Assembly (NCBI GenBank): GCA_021307315.1
Contig: JAJSPD010000089.1
Location: forward strand, 62,001-126,000
Source: Bisporella sp. PMI_857
Lineage: Eukaryota; Ascomycota; Leotiomycetes; Helotiales; Helotiaceae
Length of the DNA stretch: 64,000 nucleotides
Direction of reading: 5' to 3'
This document shows positions 12,676 to 24,997 of this stretch, piece after piece. Positions within the stretch are counted from its first letter, which is position 1. Each line of letters begins with the position of its first letter. The translations under genes were made by a program, and so were the position numbers. The notes below the pieces were generated by a model. It was given only the letters and a program-made list of their open reading frames with translations. It was not told the DNA's origin and ran no database searches.

Positions 12676-13105
12676 ATAGCAGTGACATTTTGCGAGCGTG
12701 GTATCTATCATGCAGTAACCTCTTAGATCCTTATATAGACTGTTATATACTTCGATTATAGGTAATATTTTAAGAAAGTCAAAGAAAGTCAAATTAATAA
12801 AGGGACATTTTTTGTTTGCATAACTTCTAACTTACATTCTAGTTTCAAATTTAACTAACAGAAGTTTGTCATAAATATTAAGAATATTCTCATTCTCCTA
12901 ATGACTATAACTTCTGTAAACCAGCTAGCTACATTATTTCCTTCCTAAATCTAAAGAGTTAAAATGGATTCTTCAAAAGAGTCATTTATAAGTTAGTTGC
13001 ATAATATGGCATAAATGTCTAGAAAGAGTAAAGAACCCAGTAAAAAAGGGGTCAATATCTCATAATTATCAACCAAACAAACAATTAATTATAATTTGTC
13101 TAATC
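12676..13105. other. AT-rich convergent intergenic region
   Basis: 430 bp between the 3' ends of the convergent ABC transporter and enoyl reductase genes. It is strongly AT-rich, and I see no gene or repeat. Confidence 0.4.
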
Positions 13106-14307
13106 TCACTTGATAAGGACCACCAACCTCTCGCCAGAGACCCCTTTCTCCAGTAGCTTTAGTCCTCTCAACACATTCTCATACCCACTGCCGATCACTC
13201 TATGCGGATGTGGCCTAAGCTTTCCAGCTTCCACAAATTCCTGCATCTCATCGAACAGCTGACCTGCACGATGGCGTAGCAAGGGATCCGCAGGCCGGGA
13301 ATAGTCTGTCGTGAGAACAACCTCGCGTCCTAAGGCACACCAGCCCACTACAAAATCGACTTTCACAGTACGTCGGCGCTTGTTGAATACTTCTAATGGC
13401 CTTTCAAGAGCTGCGTATATGCCACCTGCACGCCCAAGCGCTGCATGGCATATGGTTTGCGACGTCGCGTCTGTGATAATATCGATCACATAGCTGAGTC
13501 CACCGCGAGTGTATGCCTTTATGTCCGCTGCACAAGTTGGCGAGTGGTAGTCGAAATAAGTCTCTGCCCCGTATTCTTTTACGAGATCGAAATTTCGCGG
13601 TGAGCAGGTTGTGATGGCTTTGTAACCCGATCTATAAGGAAGCATTCTGTATTAGTTCTCTGATTCACATTATAGATAAGGGGACGCCTTGGTAAGTAAA
13701 TCTCTTACAGTTTCAATAACTGGAGAGCCATGGTACCTGTAGCTGTGCTTCCACCATAGACCAATACATAAGGGGCTCCTCTGGTCGGGTCTAGTGGCTC
13801 AGAGGGCGTCCCTTGCAACTTCAAGGATTTCCAGAGAGTAAGAGCCAAAGTACAGAAAGAGGTGCCTCCTAATGATGCGCCTGCGCCAAGCGAGTATCCA
13901 TCTGGCAGTCTAATAACTATATCGGCTGGTACTGACAGGTAATCAGAGAATGAGCCAGAATCATGGTCGATTGGATTTGAGCCGTGAATAGCGCCACAGA
14001 TGCGATCTCCAAGTTGAATATCTGGCCGTCTGGTCTGCGCATCGGGGCCGATGGCCAAGACTTCACCGTAAAACTCGCATCCGATTCTGGCACCTGGAGA
14101 AGGGTAGTTGCGTGGCGTCTTCCAGTCGCAAGGGTTGATGGCTACTGCTACATTCCTTATGATAATTTCATCCAGTCTTGGAGCCGGGAAGCTCAGGCTG
14201 TGCGTGATGGCGGGCTTGCCATCGCCAGCTCCTTCGATAATACCGGAAAACTTGGCGGGTAGGTCGACTGCAGAAGGAGCAAAACCGTCAGGCAGAGGAT
14301 GAGACAT
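13106..14307 (-). CDS. Trans-acting enoyl reductase (LovC/CcsC/CghC type)
   Basis: Two exons, 14307-13709 and 13631-13106, keep phase and encode about 374 residues. The apparent extension to 14325 would use a TTG start; ATG 14307 is preferred. This is a zinc-free medium-chain reductase: the N-terminal GroES-like part has VAVAINPCDWK and IGCEFYGEV. The nucleotide-binding part has YVLVYGGSTATGTMALQLLK and the family motif TCSPRNFDLVKEYGAE, closely like LovC. Such enzymes supply the enoyl-reduction step in trans to reducing PKS or PKS-NRPS whose own ER is dead. That fits the vestigial ER region of the PKS-NRPS at 38.4 kb. It is divergent from the Diels-Alderase gene across a 372-bp promoter. Confidence 0.92.
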
Positions 14308-14679
14308 AGTTATACAGCAGAACAATTGTTTCGGTTTATTTTTATGCTTGGGTAGCTCTTCTTCAGCCGCTAAGAGATATCCGTATGGGGAATTAGGTAT
14401 GACTAGGCCAGTTACTTGAATAATTTTGATAGCCTTTCTATGAACGGCTGACCTGAGCTCCGCTCCACTTTAAACATCTGTGGGCATTGATACTACTGCT
14501 TCCTATTGCCGTGTCCTCGAGGTTTGCTACACAAATCGTTCTCGCTCGGAGCTCCGACATTTAAATCGGAGATGTTATCCCTGAGCCATTTAAGCGACGA
14601 GCTTCTTCAACACCTATTAGACCAATAATTATGTCCTTCGCGGGTGATACTCTAGCAGTCACACATTATCGGATTCAAA
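14308..14679. promoter_or_regulatory. Shared divergent promoter with TCGGA dyad
   Basis: This lies between the divergent enoyl reductase and Diels-Alderase genes. It contains the perfect 12-bp palindrome TCGGAGCTCCGA (14546-14557) followed by another TCGGA (14566-14570). Paired CGG/CCG half sites are typical targets of Zn2Cys6 regulators, so it could be the operator of the regulator at 25.0-26.4 kb. This is inference. Confidence 0.5.
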
Positions 14680-16038
14680 ATGAAGATCTGTCGACTCGTC
14701 AATCATGCCATTGCTGCTTACTTATTGCAACTGTATTCTTTATCTGATGCGGGTCAGGTTGGAGTTGGAGTACCAGATGAACCTCTCACCGCCGGAGCAT
14801 GGGACAGCCAGTTTGCGCTACATGACGAAGAAGCCCGGTGTCAAGTATCTCATATGCCAGCCTATGGTGGATTGGCTTCGGGTGCTGTGCCAATCTTTAA
14901 TTCCAACTCGCACCACCCTCTAAAACCGCACTTTGCCCCTCTCAACGTCAGCACGGGCGAGCAGTGGGAGTTTGATGCCATATCAGCAGAAGGAGACGCT
15001 GGAATTCTCATCGCATTTTACAGGGACCCGGAATTCAACTTTCTAGGCCCAGGTGACTTACGCATCAACTTGGACGTCACGTTTTCTAACGGCACCATGG
15101 TCTCGCTAGTTGATTATGCCGAACAATCTATCATCGAGTCCTGTGCCACTCATACCACTGGGACATGGTTCCGCGATGGTGCGGTGTATAAGTTCCACAC
15201 TGCACACAATATGAGTACAGCTTCGGTAACTTTTGATACACCGTCCATTCGCGGTACCATTGAGTTGCAAAGTACTGCAAAGCCAAGATGTGCAGATGGT
15301 TCGACATGGCCGCCTCTCGCAGAGGCTGTAGCCCCATATGATGTGGTGCGTGGCATGTATTGGATGGAACCAATGCCAGCAGCGCTTACAGCGGTTGATC
15401 TCCAGATCAAGGGATCACAGCTGTCATTCAAGAACGGAATTGGTGGCGCCGAACGAATCTGGCAAAGTCGTACCTGGTTTGAAATGCTCGAGGAATATGA
15501 GTTCCTGCGAATGTCGGTCGGGCCATACGCTGCGACCTACTGGGCATCAGCAGCAGATGGAGAAGGGAAGATAGGCAATCTTCTATTATCCCAAAACGGA
15601 GAGACAATCTTTTCTTCTTCGCTCAGGGAAGATAGAATTAGAAGATCTGTTCTAGAGGACTACTTTGTGCTGTCACCTACGCATGGTGGTGATGTGCGCA
15701 GCTCCATTGGTGGGCGAACTGAAACAGGGTACGACTTGATCTTGTTGTCACCTTCACGCAAGAGGCAATGGTCATTCCACTTTGAGCACAAGCAGATCTT
15801 GTTCGAGTTTAATCTGGGCCGAGGCGCTGGCGGCAGCTCGTTTATAGGATTAGCCGAAGGAGGTGAAAAGAATGGTGAAAATTATCACGGCGCTTTTCTA
15901 AACGAGTCTGTGAATTTTGCCAATCTCTGGATTCCCTCGCTCGTGCAATCGGCCTTGTGGACATATCATTATAGCAAGGCAAGCTTGTCAGCAGGCCTCA
16001 AGCAAGTGATTGATATGGTGGTTGCATATCAGATGTGA
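14680..16038 (+). CDS. Lipocalin-like Diels-Alderase (CghA/Fsa2/CcsF family)
   Basis: A single-exon gene of 452 residues. The N terminus looks like a signal peptide or membrane anchor (residues 1 to about 25). The body has the family pattern: a WEFDAIS segment followed by GILIAFYRDPEF, then ERIWQSRTWFEMLEEYEFLRMSVGPYA, matching the W-S-W...YYLR..VGPYA region of Fsa2-type enzymes. These proteins consist of two lipocalin-like domains and catalyse intramolecular [4+2] cycloaddition on PKS-NRPS products, giving decalins or the isoindolone of cytochalasans. The neighbouring trans enoyl reductase and the PKS-NRPS in the same window support this. Which ring system it makes cannot be told from the sequence. 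Confidence 0.82.
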   Translation: MKICRLVNHAIAAYLLQLYSLSDAGQVGVGVPDEPLTAGAWDSQFALHDEEARCQVSHMPAYGGLASGAVPIFNSNSHHPLKPHFAPLNVSTGEQWEFDAISAEGDAGILIAFYRDPEFNFLGPGDLRINLDVTFSNGTMVSLVDYAEQSIIESCATHTTGTWFRDGAVYKFHTAHNMSTASVTFDTPSIRGTIELQSTAKPRCADGSTWPPLAEAVAPYDVVRGMYWMEPMPAALTAVDLQIKGSQLSFKNGIGGAERIWQSRTWFEMLEEYEFLRMSVGPYAATYWASAADGEGKIGNLLLSQNGETIFSSSLREDRIRRSVLEDYFVLSPTHGGDVRSSIGGRTETGYDLILLSPSRKRQWSFHFEHKQILFEFNLGRGAGGSSFIGLAEGGEKNGENYHGAFLNESVNFANLWIPSLVQSALWTYHYSKASLSAGLKQVIDMVVAYQM

Positions 16039-16204
16039 TAGAAAATAGATATATCTGAGTTCTTAGCTTAGTCATTATTTCTTGTGTATATTTAGACTTA
16101 CTAGGGGAGTAAAGTATAAACTTTGCAGTTATTATTGGAGGATATGCGCATTTTAACAAAAACAGGAGCCGCCCGGACTAGAATTTTTTAAGTCAAAATA
16201 GCTT

Positions 16205-17322
16205 AAAAATAACGGTTAATATCTGGGATACCACTTTTGTGGTATTTGAGATAGTATGGCATGACATAACGACCAACGTGCAACAACGCAAAATAGGGTA
16301 ATTAAATATGATAATTGATCAAATTGCAAATCGCAAATCGAAATCATTCAATTAATAACTTAGTGCTTTTGACTTTCCTGGCCCTCGACTTTCTTGGCGC
16401 CCTCGACGTTCCTGGCGCTTTCGACTTTCCTGGCTCTCGACATTCCTGGCGCTCTCGACGTTCCTGGCTCTCGACGTTTCTAGCTCTCGACGTTCCTGGC
16501 GCTTTCGACTTTCTTAGCTCTCGACATTGCTAGCGCTTTCGATTTTTCTAGCGCTGTCGATTTTTTAAAGCTAGTTTTGTTTGCATTTAAAAAAACAAAA
16601 AAAGTGAAAAAATTTGCTACGCAAGGGACTGTCTTGGCATATTTGCTTTTTTTTAAAGTATTTACAAGTATTTGTGTTTGTATTTTTCTTTCATTTTTAC
16701 AATAAAAAACGAATACAGCTTTATTTTAAAAGTCGACGGCGCCAGGAATGTCGAGAGCCAGGAATGTCGAGAGCCAGGAACGTCGAAGGCCAGGAAAGTC
16801 GAGAGCGTCAGGAATGTCTAGAGCTAAGAAAGTCGAGGGCCAGGAAAGTCAAAAGCACTAAGTTATTAATTGAATGATTTCGATTTGCGATTTGCAATTT
16901 GATCAATTATCATATTTTATTACCCTATTTTGCGTTGTTGCACGTTGGTCGTTATGTCATGCCATAATAGCTTCCAACAATCACTATAAAGCGCTTTATT
17001 AACAATTCATTTCAAGTATAAAAATAAGCAAGTTTATGTTGAATTGATTTTTTTTATATAATCTAGATATTATTAGTTGTATTCGCAACTACAATGCGCG
17101 CGATTAGTATAAGTAATGTTTTATAGTATACTTGTTGAATATTTGTTTTAGTGATGCTTACAGCGTGTAAAGCCTGTAATTTTTAAATATTTCTATCCGA
17201 GATACCATCATTTTAATGCCAAGACAAAATAATGGTATTTGAGAAAGCCTCCAACAAAAATGGTGGTATCCGAGAAATATCGTTACTTTTTGGTGGTATC
17301 CCAGATATTAACCGTAAAAATA
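16205..17322. mobile_element. 1.1-kb TIR element with 7-bp target duplication
   Basis: The element spans 16212-17315. Its ends are perfect 23-bp inverted repeats (16212-16234 and 17293-17315, beginning ACGGTTAATATCTGGG). It is flanked by identical 7-bp direct repeats AAAAATA (16205-16211 and 17316-17322). Inside the ends lie further copies of a GGTATYYGAGA motif (for example around 17233-17280). No transposase frame is present, so it is non-autonomous. A matching terminal sequence recurs at 63879-63901. A second fold-back unit is nested inside. Confidence 0.85.
16255..16966. repeat. Nested fold-back unit with long arms of tandem repeats
   Basis: From 16255 and from 16966 inward, the two arms are almost perfect inverted copies for about 130 nt (outer sequence TATGGCATGACATAACGACC). 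They then turn into diverged arrays of a roughly 15-nt unit such as CTCGACGTTCCTGGCG. About 180 bp of AT-rich spacer separates the arms. The outermost TA on both sides could be the target duplication of a Tc1/mariner-type insertion. The repeat array makes a spurious open frame rich in Phe, Leu and Asp. Confidence 0.8.
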
Positions 17323-17613
17323 ATGTTACAAGCTTACCACACCAAGTAGTGTTTCGAATTTGCAATATTCTCTACAGAAATGAATCCTATGATGAGGGCC
17401 ACATTCAACAGTATTTCAGTACATATGTTAAGGACAGCTCTAGTTCTAATTGGGAAGTGGTATCTTGATAGGTATGACTTTTACCCAATAACAGTGATCA
17501 GCGGCAAAATATACAATATACACAGTGGCTAACAGTATTGTTTATCAAAGTTATAGTTCTTTTAAAGTAAGTATATTATGTAACACCCCGTAAATCAATT
17601 GACATGCGACTCA

Positions 17614-18930
17614 TTAAGAATTGTCATTGATAAAGCCGTCTGGAGCCTTCAACCCCAGCATATCCCTTTCAATACCAAAATGCTCATCCAGGAATTGCAG
17701 CACGCGTTGAGCATACAAACCAAAAGCACCCACCTTAGCCTGCAATCCACCATCCTCCGGCTCGCTTGCAACCCACAGTCGCTTTTTCCCCTCAGGAAGA
17801 TCTGCCAAATCATCCAGTATCCTCCGTGCATCAACCGATGGCTCTAGATACAAGGACTGCGTAGCCGAACTAACTAGCACGGGGCACGTCACCTTTCCCA
17901 GATTGCCAGCTCTGAGCGAATACTTCTTCATTTCGAGCAGTGCCTCAGCGGGTGACTCGACGCCGAAGATCCACTGTGTCAAGCCTAGCTCCCAGCGTAG
18001 CTGAAAGGCCAATAAACATGCAAACCACAAGAGCCAGTTGACGACTCCGGTCGAGACCCAGCCATCCTGCCATAGCCCTAATAGCCAAGGAGATGTGTGA
18101 TGTGTTGCAAAGTCCCACATATCGTAGAAGGCATCAGCGGCTACGCAGGCCTTCACGCGTGGATCTGCGGCTCCTCGCAATGCAAAATAGCCACCCATTG
18201 ACGAACCTGCTAATGCAATACGGTCGAGATCGAGGTCGAGATCCTCATGAGAAGATGAAAAATCCGTAAGGAAATTTAGCACTTTTTCGACGACAATTTC
18301 AAAATCTGGCCGCATCTTGAGTTTATGTCGTCGTAGCACCATGCCCTGCCCCGGAGCTTCGAACGTCAGCAGTGCGTAGCCGGACTCTGGCGCAAGACTG
18401 TTAATGAAGTACATTTCCTCCTGGATTGAATCGGCGCCGCCTATGCTGACGAGGAGAGGGACTTTTCCCGGTAGGCGAGCAAACTTGGGTGGCATGTACA
18501 AGTAGCCCGGGAGCTTGATATCTTGGTCCTGATGATATGGTATCTCCAACGGAAAGACCTCGCCTGGTAGCAAGGCGGCACCCTTTCGAAAATCAGCCAC
18601 CGCGCGCTCGCTGTATGCGAGCATCTGGTCTCGAGCTGGACTCCCCAGCCGCCCATCTAACATGTAGCCAGCTGCCCGGAAGTAGTTGGCTGCGCGCATG
18701 AAGGCTTTCCTCGCTGACACGACATCCCCGTGCACGCTCGCCTCATCGGCTAACCGCTCTGCTTTTTCTGCCTGCGTCCGCCATGCCTTGTTCCAGCTCA
18801 GAGGGTCGAGGTCTTTGATCTGTCCTGCTGCTGCTAGACATTCTGCAATCTCAGCGCCGCCAAAGGGCGTCATAGATAATATTCGCAGGAATTCGAAGTT
18901 GAAAAAGGTTGACTTGAAGATCTGATGCAT
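17614..18930 (-). CDS. Alpha/beta hydrolase (CcsE/PyiE/PsoB-like)
   Basis: An intronless gene of 438 residues from ATG 18930; a longer frame to 18978 would need GTG. The N-terminal helical part (residues 1 to about 120) begins with FFNFEFLR. The hydrolase core follows, with the nucleophile elbow GSSMG and Ser near residue 244 (AGSSMGGYFALRG), and EAPGQGM before it. The family resembles 2,6-dihydropseudooxynicotine-hydrolase/FrsA-like proteins. Members next to PKS-NRPS genes (CcsE in cytochalasin, PsoB in pseurotin) are needed for formation of the central lactam ring after aldehyde release. Its presence favours a cytochalasan- or pseurotin-like chemistry; the assignment to that subgroup is from recognition, not a tree. 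Confidence 0.8.
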   Translation of the reverse strand: MHQIFKSTFFNFEFLRILSMTPFGGAEIAECLAAAGQIKDLDPLSWNKAWRTQAEKAERLADEASVHGDVVSARKAFMRAANYFRAAGYMLDGRLGSPARDQMLAYSERAVADFRKGAALLPGEVFPLEIPYHQDQDIKLPGYLYMPPKFARLPGKVPLLVSIGGADSIQEEMYFINSLAPESGYALLTFEAPGQGMVLRRHKLKMRPDFEIVVEKVLNFLTDFSSSHEDLDLDLDRIALAGSSMGGYFALRGAADPRVKACVAADAFYDMWDFATHHTSPWLLGLWQDGWVSTGVVNWLLWFACLLAFQLRWELGLTQWIFGVESPAEALLEMKKYSLRAGNLGKVTCPVLVSSATQSLYLEPSVDARRILDDLADLPEGKKRLWVASEPEDGGLQAKVGAFGLYAQRVLQFLDEHFGIERDMLGLKAPDGFINDNS

Positions 18931-19593
18931 TGTGAACTTTGTAGTATAGCTCGCTTCGCTATTCGATTTCTTCCTCACCTGCCTCCTATCGCTTGTTGAA
19001 TGTGTTTGTATCTGGCCTCTTCTTGATCATTGAGTTTTCGTAAGTGACAAGAATTTTGGCGGTTAAGGGAGTTGTACACTCTCCTCCTCCCCCTCATGGC
19101 AAAGGCCAGAATCCCCGAGCGAGGCTCACCTAGCACACAGATAGTTGGTATTTTCCGGCCCAGTAATTGTCGGGTCGCTAAGGTCTCCTCCTATGTTTGT
19201 TCGCTCCACTCTTAGCGAGCCGAAGGATTATGACGAAAAGAGTCTCCAACATTGCGTGAGACCGAGACCCACCAAGACCGGAGATAATCTGCAAGCCGAT
19301 TTTACCTCGACGACACTCGTCTTACTATATATATCTACAGTTGGACGAAGGGTAGAATTTCTAAGGCCGAGTCCGACGGCATGAAGATAGACACGGCGAT
19401 TGAATGTCTAGACACAGGTATGGCGGTTGAGCAACCCCATTCTTGATTTACCTCTGGATGTCCAAGTGACGGAAAAAATCACAACCACGTTAAATCTGCT
19501 GTTCGACCGCAAGTTATCATAGTACTCAAATTAGAACCGCTCAAGAAATTGGACATTGAGACTTATTCTTTTCTTGCTTGAATAATTTCCATT
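18931..19593. promoter_or_regulatory. Divergent intergenic region
   Basis: 663 bp between the hydrolase (minus) and the small membrane protein gene (plus). One TCCGA is at 19372-19376. No repeat or gene is seen. Confidence 0.35.
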
Positions 19594-20217
19594 ATGACCA
19601 CTTCCCCCCACATTAGAGATTTCCCCGTTGGTGTAGGCTTACTACGACTCTCCCCAGCACTAATAACACTGACACTGTACGCAACTTACCTTACCTATGT
19701 CAATTTTCAAACATGGCTACCAAACTTCCCAAAAGCCAACTAAAACTAATATTAATTAACTAATCCGCCTAGCGTTATAAACCGTGTCGCCCAATACTAC
19801 GCCTTCACATCCTTCCTCCCTCCCCACATCAGCCCCTCCCAGCACGACGCCTCCCCAACCTTCCAACTCTGGTTCCGCCAGGTCGCATCCCGGATCTGGG
19901 TTCCGGTCATCATCCTCAGCCTGCTGCAAACGATCCTCTGCATCTTGAACGTCCTCGTCTACCCGGTCCCTGCGGAGAATTCAACGGCGTGGTGGCTGCA
20001 TTTCTGGAGTCTGGTGCTTGCGAACGGCCATTGGCCCTTCGTGCGTACTTTGTTGGGATATGAGCACGCTGTGAAAGATAAGAATGCGACGCCCAAGGAG
20101 AGTTTGAGGGCTTTGGAGGGCTGGATGGCTACGAATAATGTGAGGGTTTTGCTTGTCGATGTGCCGCAGGCTTTTGTGAGTGCCGCGGCGGCGTTGGCGT
20201 CGATGAGGTGGGAGTGA
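19594..20217 (+). CDS. Small integral membrane protein, DUF1772/anthrone-oxygenase-like
   Basis: Two exons, 19594-19676 and 19773-20217, keep phase with a 96-nt intron (donor GTACGC, branch TTAACTAAT), giving about 175 residues. Membrane-spanning segments are seen at WVPVIILSLLQTILCILNVLVY and near the C terminus (VPQAFVSAAAALASM). The C-terminal NNVRVLLVDVPQA resembles the conserved tail motif of DUF1772 proteins, which in fungi include small anthrone oxygenases and many uncharacterised cluster proteins. The donor choice is uncertain, and another donor would change the N-terminal residues. The function in this pathway is unknown. Confidence 0.6.
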
Positions 20218-20891
20218 GTGTGATCAGTGGCCAGGGAAATTGAGTGATTATACAGAAAGGAGTAGCCATTTCTTTTCTGGAGTGAGACGAGACACCGACT
20301 GATGCCTATATCAATTGTCTTTGATGTAGCATAAAAAGGTTTCTAGAGAAGAGAAATGCTATTTCAAACTAGAATGCCATATTGGTATATTCACCATTCA
20401 ATCCTGCAATTTGAAAAATCTAGGCCGATTCAGACTTGAACTAGTAGGAAATCAATAAACCGGCGAATTGACAATATTTTCCAGGTAGATAGAAAGGAAC
20501 GCGAGGTTACCCCCGAAGAAGTTCAAACTCTTAGAAACAATCTTGACTAGATGCTCTCTCAAAAGACCTAATGGCTGAATCTTTGTCACAGATCTGATTT
20601 ATATGAGAAAATAAAACATTTTGCGAAGGTGATCTAATATTAGCATCTAATCTAAAAGACAAGCATCGATCAACACTGCTTGCCAGATTTAATTTGATTC
20701 GATCGAACCTAATTTCTTGCCAGGCGCTAAATCCCGGCTTTTGATTGTACTTGATTTGGACAAAAGAAATTTGGTTTCAAGCCAAGACATAGACAGCCAG
20801 CTTTATCTTGTTCTTGATTTTTCAGTACCATTCCTACGACTATCTCTATCTCGGCCACCGATGTAGAAACTTAAGCCAGTCAAGCTATAAT
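20218..20891. other. AT-rich convergent intergenic region
   Basis: 674 bp between convergent genes; no gene, RNA or clear repeat recognised. Confidence 0.4.
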
Positions 20892-23202
<2,311 letters not shown>

Positions 23203-23785
23203 GTTCAAGGGACAATGAGAAGGACGAGTTGGTTTGAATTGTGTGCGTGACCCGTTTGCAAGAATTAGAGGAGGAAGAATGTTATTTTGAGGATTTTTTA
23301 CGATTGCAGGGAGGTGCAGACAGGTACAACGACAATTAATTGTGTTGACCCACTGTGATCTGTCATACATATCACATGACTTTTGTAAGGTAGCTTTTCG
23401 GGTAGTGCCTTCATACTTTCGTGCAGTTCCAAGGCCAGAGCCTTAACCCCCAACTCTCCTGTAAGACAATTGCGATACAGTAGGCCAGTGGGTCGTGGGT
23501 CAGGATAGTGACTAGGGCATTCAGCAAGTAGGATTTTTTCGCTAAAGAGCCGGCATACGCGCCGCGTATGACGTGATATCTTCACCGACTTTAGTACTTT
23601 TTTACATCTACAACATTCCAATCAATTGCTAATTAAATGTCTCAAAAAAGAGGGCCGAATTGCCTTAGCTATTCAAGCTTATCAAAAGGCCAATTTAAAA
23701 ATCTGAAAGCGTAATTGCAACTGCAAAAAGTTATCACGGTGTGACGTCCCGCCCTTGAGGAACACATGACTTGCCAACGCCGAGC

Positions 23786-23938
23786 TGGACTGTCAGGAAT
23801 TGGCTTACGTAATAGGCCAAGAAACTAGAAATCTCTTACATGTCTACAACGTAGATACAGATCATACAATACAAGCACACAACAACCCGTATTCTATCGA
23901 CGTGATACCACTATTAATCTTATATTTCTGACATGGAC
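23786..23938 (+). mobile_element. Solo LTR, family 1, copy A
   Basis: The LTR is 23791-23933 (143 bp). It starts TGTCAGGAATTGGCTTACG and ends TTTCTGACA. It is flanked by the perfect 5-bp duplication TGGAC (23786-23790 and 23934-23938). The first 45 bases match the other copies at 37644-37827 (reverse) and 51286-51469. No internal retrotransposon sequence is present. Confidence 0.85.
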
Positions 23939-24085
23939 GTCCCAACCTACGAAATAGATCTTCTATTTATTCGTCCAGGACCTTTAGACTGTATCAAGCC
24001 TCTCGCTTATTTCGACAAATTCTTTACTTTATTCTCACACTCTCTCTCACGCTCTCTCTCTCTTCACATATAAGCATAATTTACG

Positions 24086-24667
24086 GTCATTGTCACTGTT
24101 ATCACGTGATCATCTTGGATATGCTTTCCTATTCAGGGCTAGTAGCACGCGTTCCTTATGCTTGATCTAGTTGACGACTCTCAAGCTCTACCTTCTCTAC
24201 TTAGTTTAGAATCTTGTAATAGAACCTCCCTACTAGCTTTGATAGCGCCAGGATTTGGATTCGTGACATAAAAACAAGAGACGCATATAAAACTGGTCGC
24301 TTATTAAGTGCGTTAACTATGGTATGGTGTCTTCGGCGCCTTTCCCGTCCCGGACACTAGCCACGTTCCGGGACCTTCGTCCCAAGGCCTATAGCGCTTC
24401 GAGGGTTTGTCAGGTGTCTGGATATCACGTGCTAAGGGGCAATAAGGGGTTGCCGGGGGCACAAAGGGTATAAGTAGGAGGTTTGGGACGTAGTAGAAAG
24501 GGCAGAGATTAGTTTTCGTATCAACAGGGGCTGATTCGTGCCACGCTACATTATCCACCTTACAAAGAAGATGATTTCGAGCATACAGAACTTGGCTTCG
24601 AGCAACACCAAGCTCTTGTTTTATATCGGCATATGCTAGCGCCAGGATTTAGATTCGTGACAGTCAT
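24086..24667. mobile_element. 572-bp LTR-like or TRIM-like element
   Basis: The element 24091-24662 begins TGTCACTGTTATCACG and ends GGATTTAGATTCGTGACA. It is flanked by the 5-bp duplication GTCAT (24086-24090, 24663-24667). A 25-bp direct repeat (TAGCGCCAGGATTTRGATTC then GTGACA) occurs internally at 24243-24269 and at the right end. It may be one long solo LTR with an internal repeat or a very small two-LTR element; no coding capacity is seen. Confidence 0.65.
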
Positions 24668-24997
24668 AGACTTTTAGTAATAAGTAAAGTCTTTATCCTT
24701 TTCTTGAAATTATACTCTCTTATTCCTATAATTTTTATTTCTGTATAAAAAAGGAAAGGAAAGAAAATAGGTTTCAGGTATAGGGCTTATAGCCCCTACC
24801 GCTTGGAAATCAGTGAAAGGTGTCAGAAAATAAAAGTGCGAAAAGTGGTATAGACACTATTTTTATAATACGTTGCTATACCAACCCGGTCTCAAGCACA
24901 AAATTCCATTTGACGTCGATGTCTTTTAAGCGACTTGGTTCTGATATTCTAAAGAGAAACAACGTTGTCGGCTCTCATGAAATGTCTTTTTCAATTC

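Larger units (their letters stand above)
23203..24997. other. Intergenic region with LTR-type insertions
   Basis: About 1.8 kb without a gene. It holds a solo LTR (23791-23933), a 572-bp TG...CA element (24091-24662) and a CT-rich microsatellite at about 24040-24063. Confidence 0.6.

Noticed and set aside
13705..14325. Longer N terminus of the enoyl reductase starting at 14325
   Set aside because: That start is TTG; ATG 14307 matches the expected length of LovC-like proteins.
16315..16877. Open frames rich in Phe/Leu/Asp and Arg/Glu repeats
   Set aside because: They are translations of the 15-nt repeat arrays of the fold-back element and have no start context or family.
24038..24066. CT-rich stretch as a possible promoter element
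   Set aside because: It is a plain microsatellite in a repeat-rich region far from any gene start.
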